Shown: piece by piece, positions 1-4,188 of the stretch
Layout of the letters: every line of letters begins with the position of its first letter
How positions within the stretch are numbered: position 1 is the stretch's first letter
DNA from: an uncultured Clostridia bacterium
Lineage (GTDB): Bacteria > Bacillota > Clostridia > Oscillospirales > CAG-272
Length of the DNA: 5,176 nucleotides
Direction: 5' to 3'
Assembly: GCA_947627815.1 (NCBI GenBank)
Contig: CANQXN010000128.1
Span: 1 to 5,176, forward strand
Notes under the pieces: model-generated
The model's input: only the letters and a program-made list of their open reading frames with translations
What the model was told of the DNA's origin: nothing
Database searches by the model: none
Made by a program: the position numbers and the translations under genes

Positions 1-102
1 CTCCCCAATGCCATACCATTCGCAGGGTTTCTTTTTTTGATCAATGATGGGTCATATCAATTGACATCACAAATCTTTTCGGAAAAATATCGGAAATTCC
101 TC

Positions 103-131
103 TTGACAAGCTTTTGAAAATATGGTAGAAT
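103..131 (+). promoter_or_regulatory. Sigma-A type promoter for the rpmG-secE-nusG block
   Basis: A perfect -35 box TTGACA (103-108) is followed after 17 bases by the -10 box TAGAAT (126-131), one mismatch from consensus. The stretch just upstream (about 83-100) is A/T-rich and could act as an UP element. Transcription should start near A138, leaving about 145 nt of leader before the rpmG start. This is the only strong promoter visible ahead of the block, so it probably drives rpmG, secE, nusG and possibly rplK-rplA. Start-site mapping has not been seen; the call rests on consensus and spacing. Confidence 0.85.
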
Positions 132-137
132 AGCACT

Positions 138-159
138 ACCTCTGCGGAGAGGTCTTTTT
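138..159 (+). terminator. Promoter-proximal hairpin with T run (attenuator, pause or 5'-end stabilising stem)
   Basis: ACCTCT (138-143) and AGAGGT (148-153) form a perfect 6-bp stem with a GCGG loop, followed by CTTTTT (154-159). The shape is that of a short intrinsic terminator, but it begins at the predicted transcription start, so the hairpin would form at the very 5' end of the RNA. With only six pairs it may be a weak terminator, a pause site, or a 5' cap-like stem that protects the mRNA from 5'-end-dependent decay. The structure is seen directly; its function is inference. Confidence 0.5.
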
Positions 160-283
160 GTCATGCCCTTTTTTCCTTTGCCGAAACGGGAGGGTGTGAA
201 ACGCTCCGCCCAGAGGGAGGTATGCGAAGAGGCATGGTGTCCGTCATGCACGATGCTTCAATTTTATCAGGGAGGTGCCGAAC
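160..283 (+). other. Structured 5' leader of the rpmG operon
   Basis: This untranslated stretch contains GTCATGC twice (160-166 and 243-249). Between them, GGCATGGT (231-238) can pair with either copy: with 160-167 as a long-range helix of 8 pairs including two G-U, or with 243-249 as a local hairpin of up to 7 pairs with a GTCC loop. The two pairings exclude each other. G-rich, ribosome-binding-like tracts occur at 188-194, 213-220 and 269-276, with a pyrimidine segment CTCC (204-207) able to pair with GGAG at 189-192 or 216-219. I do not recognise it as a named ribosomal-protein leader or riboswitch. No tRNA gene is present here. Confidence 0.4.
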
Positions 284-287
284 TTGA
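222..287 (+). CDS. Possible 21-codon upstream leader peptide
   Basis: A short frame begins at ATG 222 and encodes MRRGMVSVMHDASILSGRCR plus Thr before TGA at 285-287. Its stop overlaps the TTG start of rpmG (284-286) as TTGA, the arrangement expected for translational coupling. Against it, the purine tract GAGGGAGG (213-220) sits only one base before this ATG, which is too close for good initiation, and about 13 bases before the in-frame ATG at 234, which is rather far. The peptide matches no family I know. It may be a chance frame; the overlap is the main argument for it. Confidence 0.2.
   Translation: MRRGMVSVMHDASILSGRCRT
269..277 (+). promoter_or_regulatory. Ribosome binding site deciding the TTG start of rpmG
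   Basis: AGGGAGGTG lies six bases upstream of TTG 284. An in-frame GTG (275-277) lies inside this site and so cannot be the start. TTG 284 gives the family's standard N-terminus (MRVKVTLAC). Confidence 0.85.
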
Positions 288-433
288 GAGTAAAAGTCAC
301 ATTGGCATGTAGCGAATGCAAGCAGAGAAACTACGATTCCAAGAAAAACAAAAAGAATGACCCCGACAGACTCGAAATGAAGAAGTATTGCCGCTTCTGC
401 AAAAAGCACACGGTTCACAGAGAAACCAAGTAA
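284..433 (+). CDS. rpmG: 50S ribosomal protein L33 (zinc-ribbon form)
   Basis: A 49-residue protein with a TTG start, matching the usual length of L33. L33 sits near the tRNA exit region of the large ribosomal subunit. Two cysteine pairs, C9-x-x-C12 and C36-x-x-C39, mark the zinc-binding (C+) form; bacteria often also keep a cysteine-free copy used under zinc limitation. The ending (CRFCKKHTVHRETK) is typical of Firmicutes L33. It is basic, with a lysine-rich middle (KKNKKN). The stop codon runs straight into the secE ribosome binding site, so the two genes are cotranscribed. L33 ahead of secE-nusG is a common Bacillota order. No anomaly was seen apart from the TTG start, which may lower initiation or tie it to the leader. 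Confidence 0.95.
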   Translation: MRVKVTLACSECKQRNYDSKKNKKNDPDRLEMKKYCRFCKKHTVHRETK

Positions 434-444
434 GGAGGAATATC

Positions 445-678
445 ATGGCTGACAACAAACAAAATGACAAAGAAAAGCCCGCCAAAGAAAAAAAGGCCAA
501 GCTGAAAAAGCCCGGCTTCTTCAAAGGTGTGAAGAGCGAAATGAAAAAAGTCACCTGGTATTCCAAAGCCGACACCACCAAAAGCACGGTCGCGCTGATC
601 GTGGTTATGGTGATTTTCGCGGCGATTATCGGCCTTGTTGACCTGGGTTTTGTGTCGCTTCTCGGGCTTTTTGCTTGA
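445..678 (+). CDS. secE: Preprotein translocase subunit SecE
   Basis: A 77-residue single-span SecE, the short Gram-positive form of the essential subunit that clamps SecY in the SecYEG protein-export channel. Residues 1-22 are a highly charged, lysine-rich cytoplasmic tail. Residues 23-46 are the amphipathic region with the signature KSEMKKVTW. Residues 48-72 are a hydrophobic membrane segment (STVALIVVMVIFAAIIGLV and on). ATG 445 is chosen because AAGGAGG (432-438), overlapping the rpmG stop, lies six bases before it; a longer frame from 388 would run back through rpmG and gives no homologous residues. The usual Trp-Pro of the signature is Trp-Tyr here (W38-Y39). The next gene, nusG, is SecE's classic partner in the chromosome. 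Confidence 0.93.
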   Translation: MADNKQNDKEKPAKEKKAKLKKPGFFKGVKSEMKKVTWYSKADTTKSTVALIVVMVIFAAIIGLVDLGFVSLLGLFA

Positions 679-690
679 GGTTTGAGCGAA

Positions 691-1227
691 ATGGCAGAGT
701 ATATGGACGGCGCCCGGTGGTATGTCGCTCATACCTATTCGGGCTATGAAAACAAAGTAAAGACCAATCTTGAAAAGATCATCGAGAACCGAGGCCTCAA
801 GGACAAGATCTTTGATGTCCAGATCCCTTTGGAAACAGAGGTGGTACAGGACGGCGAGACAACCCGTGAGGTCGAGTCCAAGGTGTTTCCTTCCTATGTG
901 CTGATCAAAATGATCATGACCGACGAGACCTGGCATGTGGTGCGCAACATCACCGGTGTGACCGGCTTTGTCGGCCCCGGCTCCCGTCCCATTCCGCTCA
1001 CTGATGACGAAGTGGCGGCGATCGGCGTGGAAAAGAAAGTGACGACTGTCCTCACTTTTGGCATCGGCGACAGCGTCAGGATCATATCGGGCGCGCTAAA
1101 CGGCTTTATCGGTCGGGTGGAAGAGATTTCCGAGGATAAGAAAAAGATCACGGTGATTGCGTCCATGTTCGGGCGGGAAACGCCCGTGGAGCTGGATTCC
1201 ACCAGCGTGGAAAAGCTCAAAGACTGA
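691..1227 (+). CDS. nusG: Transcription termination/antitermination factor NusG
   Basis: A 178-residue NusG of normal length. The N-terminal NGN domain (about 8-112) binds the RNA polymerase clamp. It starts with the hallmark RWYVAHTYSGYENKV, and includes KVFPSYVLIKM (64-74) and TGFVGPGSRPIPL (91-103). A KOW domain (about 124-170) follows, with GDSVRI and GALNGFIGRVEEI; in the family it contacts Rho or ribosomal protein S10. The start is uncertain: ATG 691 has GAGG (677-680) ten bases upstream, while an in-frame TTG at 682 adds three residues but lies only one base from that site; ATG 703 is also possible. The gene begins 12 bases after secE, whose stop overlaps the binding site. In Gram-positive bacteria NusG promotes sequence-specific pausing as well as termination. 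Confidence 0.95.
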   Translation: MAEYMDGARWYVAHTYSGYENKVKTNLEKIIENRGLKDKIFDVQIPLETEVVQDGETTREVESKVFPSYVLIKMIMTDETWHVVRNITGVTGFVGPGSRPIPLTDDEVAAIGVEKKVTTVLTFGIGDSVRIISGALNGFIGRVEEISEDKKKITVIASMFGRETPVELDSTSVEKLKD

Positions 1228-1243
1228 TTTATTTCCTGTTTTG

Positions 1244-1267
1244 GATAGGTTTTTGAAAAAACCTATC
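1244..1267 (+). repeat. Perfect inverted repeat between nusG and rplK
   Basis: GATAGGTTTT (1244-1253) and AAAACCTATC (1258-1267) form a perfect 10-bp stem around a TGAA tetraloop. There is no T run after it, so it is not a standard intrinsic terminator on this strand. It directly abuts the L1 operator-like element starting at 1268, so the two helices could stack. It may be a processing or stability hairpin separating the nusG and rplK parts of the transcript; that role is inferred. Confidence 0.6.
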
Positions 1268-1312
1268 GGTGGGAGGAAGAAAAATTTTGAATTCTTCCGT
1301 ATTTTGAACCAC
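1268..1312 (+). promoter_or_regulatory. Ribosomal protein L1 autoregulatory operator (23S rRNA stalk mimic)
   Basis: GTGG (1269-1272) pairs with CCAC (1309-1312). After an unpaired GA (1273-1274), GGAAGAA (1275-1281) pairs with TTCTTCC (1292-1298), leaving an asymmetric 3' loop GTATTTTGAA (1299-1308). The GGTGGGAGG (1268-1276) and the TTGAA just before CCAC match, as I recall them, the conserved GGUGGGAGG and UUGAAAUACCACC of the L1-binding stalk of 23S rRNA. L1 is known in several bacteria and archaea to repress the rplK-rplA mRNA by binding such a mimic in place of rRNA. The element ends just before the rplK ribosome binding site (1316-1323), so bound L1 could block initiation. Confidence 0.75.
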
Positions 1313-1330
1313 ATTCGGAGGTGTATTAAC

Positions 1331-1756
1331 ATGGCAAAGAAAATTACAGCGTATATTAAACTTCAGCTGCCCGCCGGCAAAGCACTCCCCGGGCCTCCCG
1401 TGGGTCCTGCCCTGGGCGCACACAGCGTTTCGATTCCTAACTTTATCAAGGAATTCAACGAACGCACCAAAGCACAGGCCGGCTATATTATCCCTGTCGT
1501 TATCACGGTGTATGCCGACCGTACCTTTACTTTTATCACCAAAACGCCCCCCGCTCCTGTTCTGATCAAGAAAGCCTGCGGCATTGAGACGGCGTCCGCG
1601 AAACCCAACAAAGACAAAGTCGCAAAGCTCACCAAAGAGCAGGTCAAACAGATCGCCGAGACAAAAATGCCCGACTTGAACGCCGCTTCTCTCGAAGCCG
1701 CTATGAGCATGATCGCCGGTACCGCCCGCAGCATGGGTATCACCGTAGAGGAATAA
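1331..1756 (+). CDS. rplK: 50S ribosomal protein L11
   Basis: A 141-residue protein, the standard L11 length. L11 binds the GTPase-associated centre of 23S rRNA, where elongation factors, RelA/Rel and thiopeptide antibiotics act. The N-terminal domain is about 1-70, a KTPPAP linker follows at 71-76, and the C-terminal rRNA-binding domain (about 77-141) carries the conserved KMPDLNAASLEAAMSMIAG region (112-130). Prolines 22, 23 and 26 of the PPVGPALG loop are kept. Right after this loop the usual GQHGVNIM reads GAHSVSIP (29-36), an unexpected change in a very conserved segment. ATG 1331 has CGGAGGTG seven bases upstream; a longer frame from 1157 overlaps nusG and is rejected. It pairs with rplA 15 bases downstream, both probably repressed by L1. 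Confidence 0.95.
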   Translation: MAKKITAYIKLQLPAGKALPGPPVGPALGAHSVSIPNFIKEFNERTKAQAGYIIPVVITVYADRTFTFITKTPPAPVLIKKACGIETASAKPNKDKVAKLTKEQVKQIAETKMPDLNAASLEAAMSMIAGTARSMGITVEE

Positions 1757-1771
1757 GGAGGAGAGACGATA

Positions 1772-2467
1772 ATGGCTAACAAAGGAAAGAAATATAAGAC
1801 CAGCGCCGCGCTGGTAGAAAAAACCAAACTGTATGACGCAAATGAAGCGCTGGCGCTCGCCGTACAGACCGCGAAAGCGAAATTTGACGAAACCATCGAA
1901 GTCCATGTCCGTTTGGGCGTTGACTCCCGCCATGCCGACCAGCAGGTGCGCGGTGCCATCGTGCTGCCCAACGGCACCGGCAAGAGCGTCCGCGTGCTGG
2001 CCATTGCCAAGGCGGACAAAGCCGACGAGGCCAAGGCCGCCGGCGCCGATTATGTGGGCGCCGAAGAATATATCGAGAAGATCCAGAAGGAGAACTGGTT
2101 CGATTTCGATGTGATCGTCACCACCCCCAACATGATGGGTCTTCTCGGCCGTCTCGGTAAAGTATTGGGTCCCAAAGGCCTGATGCCGAACCCCAAGGCC
2201 GGCACCGTCACGATGGATCTCGGCAAAGCCGTTACCGAAGCGAAAGCCGGTAAGATCGAATACCGTCTTGACAAGACCAACATCATCCACTGCCCCATTG
2301 GCAAGGCTTCTTTCGGTGCCGAAAAGCTCCAGGAAAACTTCGACACCCTCTTGGGCGCTATCATCAAAGCGCGTCCCGCCGCCGCCAAAGGCCAGTATAT
2401 CAAGAGCTGCGTTGTCGCCGCCACCATGGGTCCCGGCATCAAAGTCAACGCCTCGAAACTCGGTTGA
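1772..2467 (+). CDS. rplA: 50S ribosomal protein L1
   Basis: A 231-residue L1 of normal length. L1 forms the mobile stalk at the tRNA exit side and is a translational repressor of its own operon. Domain I comprises the two ends (about 1-68 and 160-231) and domain II the middle insert (about 69-159). Signature residues include GRLGKVLGPKGLMPNPKAGT (126-145), HCPIGKASF (173-181) and the C-terminal TMGPGIKVN (218-226), which lies in the RNA-binding face. Its start has AAGGAGG (1755-1761) ten bases upstream, overlapping the rplK stop. The target for its feedback control is the stalk mimic at 1268-1312. A terminator follows about 20 bases after the stop, so this is the last gene of the block. Confidence 0.96.
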   Translation: MANKGKKYKTSAALVEKTKLYDANEALALAVQTAKAKFDETIEVHVRLGVDSRHADQQVRGAIVLPNGTGKSVRVLAIAKADKADEAKAAGADYVGAEEYIEKIQKENWFDFDVIVTTPNMMGLLGRLGKVLGPKGLMPNPKAGTVTMDLGKAVTEAKAGKIEYRLDKTNIIHCPIGKASFGAEKLQENFDTLLGAIIKARPAAAKGQYIKSCVVAATMGPGIKVNASKLG

Positions 2468-2486
2468 GGTTTCACTGCTTTTTATT

Positions 2487-2525
2487 GGGGCTTCCGTCTT
2501 GTGCGGAAGCCCCGCTTGCTTTTTT
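2487..2525 (+). terminator. Intrinsic terminator after rplA
   Basis: GGGGCTTCCG (2487-2496) and CGGAAGCCCC (2504-2513) make a perfect 10-bp, GC-rich stem with a 7-base loop. A T-rich tail follows, GCTTGC then six T (2520-2525). The T run starts six bases after the stem, slightly later than ideal. It marks the end of the nusG/rplK-rplA transcript and separates it from pepD. Confidence 0.85.
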
Positions 2526-2580
2526 ACAGATCCTATGCCGTGATTTGCTTTTTTGCCGCACATGCGTTTGCGCTTTGGCA

Positions 2581-2586
2581 TATGAT
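2581..2586 (+). promoter_or_regulatory. Weak candidate -10 element for pepD
   Basis: TATGAT matches five of six bases of the -10 consensus and lies about 24 bases before the pepD start. No good -35 box is found 16-18 bases upstream, so this is tentative. pepD must have its own promoter or rely on read-through, because a strong terminator precedes it. Confidence 0.25.
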
Positions 2587-2609
2587 GCCGAAGGAAAGGA
2601 AGGTTTTGT

Positions 2610-4052
2610 ATGGAGTATCTGATCAAAGGCCGCCGCCATCCCGCCTTTTTCCGTTTTTTTGAAGAAATTTCCGCGATCCCTCGCGGTTCGGGCAATGAAG
2701 CGGGCATCGCCCGCTATCTTGCCGCGTTTGCCGCCGCGCGCGGGCTTTTCTGTACGGTGGACGATTTCAACAATGTCTTGATCCGCACGCCGGCGACGCC
2801 GGGGTATGAAAACACGCCGCCCCTGCTGCTTCAGGGGCATACCGATATGGTGTGCGAAAAAAATGCGGATTGCGCCCATGATTTTACCAAAGACCCCTTG
2901 TCTCTCTATGTGGAGGACGGCCTTTTGCGCGCCAGAGGCACCACGCTCGGCGGCGACGACGGCGCCGCCGTGGCGCTGATGCTGGCGTTTTTGGATGATG
3001 ACACGCTGCCGCATCCGCTGGTGGAATGTCTGTTTACCAGCGGCGAAGAAACCAGCCTTGTCGGCGCTTCGCATTTTGACTGCAGCCAGCTTCTCTCCCG
3101 CCGGATGCTGAATCTCGATACCGAACTGGACGGAGAAGCCATCGCTTCCTGCGCCGGTTCCGCCGATCTTGTCTTTTCTCGAGAGTGCGAGAGCGAGACG
3201 GTGAAAGAACACACCCTGAATATCGCGCTTTCCGGCCTTGCGGGCGGCCATTCCGGCGCGGATATCGCTTTGGGGCGCGCCAACGCCATCAAGCTCATGG
3301 CGCGGCTTTTGGCGCATGTCTACACAGATTGCCCCTTCCGCCTTGTCACCCTCGAAGGCGGCAGTAAACGGAACGCCATTCCGCGCGAATGTCGGGCGCA
3401 GATCATCACCCTCGAACCGGAACGCGCCAGGCGCCTTTTAGAAGAAGAGGGCGGCCGGATCACCGCTGAGCTTTCGGCGGCGGACGCTTCCTTCCGCCTG
3501 CGCTTTTCCCGTGGGCGTCTCGTCGAGCGCTGTTTTTCCTATCGGGACAGCTCGGCGCTCCTCAACCTCATTCTGCTTTCGCCCTGTGGCGTGATTTCCT
3601 TTTCCCCCGCCAAACCCGACTTTGTCCGCACCTCGGCCAGTATGGGGCTTTGCCGCGCCGCCGACGGCCATATGGAAGCGGCGGTCATGGCGCGCTCGTC
3701 CTGCGACAGCGAAATGGACGCGCTGCTTGTCACCTATGGCCGCCTCGCCAAGGCGCTGGATTTTGCGCTTGCCTTGGACGGCCGCTCTTCCGGCTGGGAT
3801 CTGAATCCCGATTCTAAGCTCGCAAAAGAGTATCTCGAAACCTACAGCACTCTGTTCCCCGACAAAAAACCTGTGGTGAACGGCATTCATGCCGGTCTGG
3901 AATGCGGCATTTTTGTGGGCAAACTGCCGGGCATGGACGCTCTTTCCGTGGGGCCTACCATCTATGATATTCATTCGCCGGACGAGGCGATGGATCTCGA
4001 TTCCTGTGACCGGTTCTGCGATCTTGTGTTTGCCATGATCGCCAAAAAATGA
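2610..4052 (+). CDS. pepD: Aminoacyl-histidine dipeptidase (Xaa-His dipeptidase, peptidase family M20C)
   Basis: A 480-residue cytosolic metallopeptidase (no signal peptide seen) of the PepD type, which splits Xaa-His and other dipeptides such as carnosine using two divalent metals. The catalytic set is complete: H77 in LQGHTDMV with D79, bridging D116 in TLGGDDG, general base E146 and metal ligand E147 in SGEET, D170 in LNLDTE, and H455 in YDIHSP. Spacing matches the known Vibrio PepD residues (His80, Asp119, Glu149/150, Asp173). The catalytic domain is interrupted by a lid/dimer insert (roughly 185-395), with AGGHSG at 211-216 and GSKRNAIPRE at 251-260. Length is normal. ATG 2610 has a purine-rich AAGGAAAGGAAGG upstream. 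It stands alone between a terminator and the gdhA promoter and likely serves peptide use as an amino-acid source. A related M20 dipeptidase of different specificity cannot be excluded. Confidence 0.92.
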   Translation: MEYLIKGRRHPAFFRFFEEISAIPRGSGNEAGIARYLAAFAAARGLFCTVDDFNNVLIRTPATPGYENTPPLLLQGHTDMVCEKNADCAHDFTKDPLSLYVEDGLLRARGTTLGGDDGAAVALMLAFLDDDTLPHPLVECLFTSGEETSLVGASHFDCSQLLSRRMLNLDTELDGEAIASCAGSADLVFSRECESETVKEHTLNIALSGLAGGHSGADIALGRANAIKLMARLLAHVYTDCPFRLVTLEGGSKRNAIPRECRAQIITLEPERARRLLEEEGGRITAELSAADASFRLRFSRGRLVERCFSYRDSSALLNLILLSPCGVISFSPAKPDFVRTSASMGLCRAADGHMEAAVMARSSCDSEMDALLVTYGRLAKALDFALALDGRSSGWDLNPDSKLAKEYLETYSTLFPDKKPVVNGIHAGLECGIFVGKLPGMDALSVGPTIYDIHSPDEAMDLDSCDRFCDLVFAMIAKK

Positions 4053-4128
4053 GAAAACCTAAGGCGTTTCCCAGCAAAACAAACGAAATCAAGCGGGCGT
4101 TTTTTCTGAATTTTATCCGCTTTGCTTC

Positions 4129-4157
4129 TTGACTTTACCGTGTGAAAGCATTATAAT
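4129..4157 (+). promoter_or_regulatory. Strong sigma-A type promoter for gdhA
   Basis: TTGACT (4129-4134) is five of six to the -35 consensus, and a perfect TATAAT (4152-4157) follows after exactly 17 bases. Transcription should begin near A4164, giving a leader of only about 25 bases. The leader holds the ribosome binding site GGGAGGTG (4176-4183), five bases before the start codon. No room remains for a riboswitch or attenuator downstream; any control would act at the promoter or further upstream. Confidence 0.9.
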
Positions 4158-4188
4158 AACCCCATATTATATTTTGGGAGGTGTTACC

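Noticed and set aside
22..38. Terminator tail of an upstream gene (GCAGGGTTTC then T7)
   Set aside because: No partner arm for a stem is visible in the bases available, so it cannot be supported from this window.
61..90. Second promoter with TTGACA at 61-66
   Set aside because: At 16-18 bases downstream there is only AAAATA/AAATAT, a poor -10 box. The promoter at 103-131 is far better.
160..283. tRNA gene between the promoter and rpmG, as found in some relatives
   Set aside because: No T-loop GTTCGAnnC-like segment or cloverleaf pattern could be found.
388..444. 19-residue N-terminal extension of secE
   Set aside because: It would overlap rpmG coding sequence and has no ribosome binding site. 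ATG 445 is well placed after AAGGAGG.
415..936. 173-residue minus-strand open frame over secE and nusG
   Set aside because: It lies wholly over two conserved genes and the protein is unlike any known family.
1157..1330. 58-residue N-terminal extension of rplK
   Set aside because: It overlaps nusG in another frame and passes through the L1 operator and hairpin. L11 is universally about 141 residues, starting with MAKK here.
1229..2707. 492-residue minus-strand open frame across rplK and rplA
   Set aside because: It is an antisense shadow of two clear ribosomal protein genes. Its translation is a low-complexity Gly/Phe/His-rich product with no domain, and no ribosome binding site or promoter was seen for it.
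2472..3317. 281-residue minus-strand open frame over the first half of pepD
   Set aside because: pepD on the + strand has every catalytic residue in place. The antisense frame arises from GC-rich third codon positions and has no recognisable domain.
3438..3974. 178-residue minus-strand open frame inside pepD
   Set aside because: Same reason: a shadow of the coding strand, with no family resemblance.
4053..4128. Terminator after pepD (GCGGGCG followed by T6 near 4094-4105)
   Set aside because: I found no complementary arm upstream, so no hairpin can be drawn. pepD may lack an intrinsic terminator or end otherwise.
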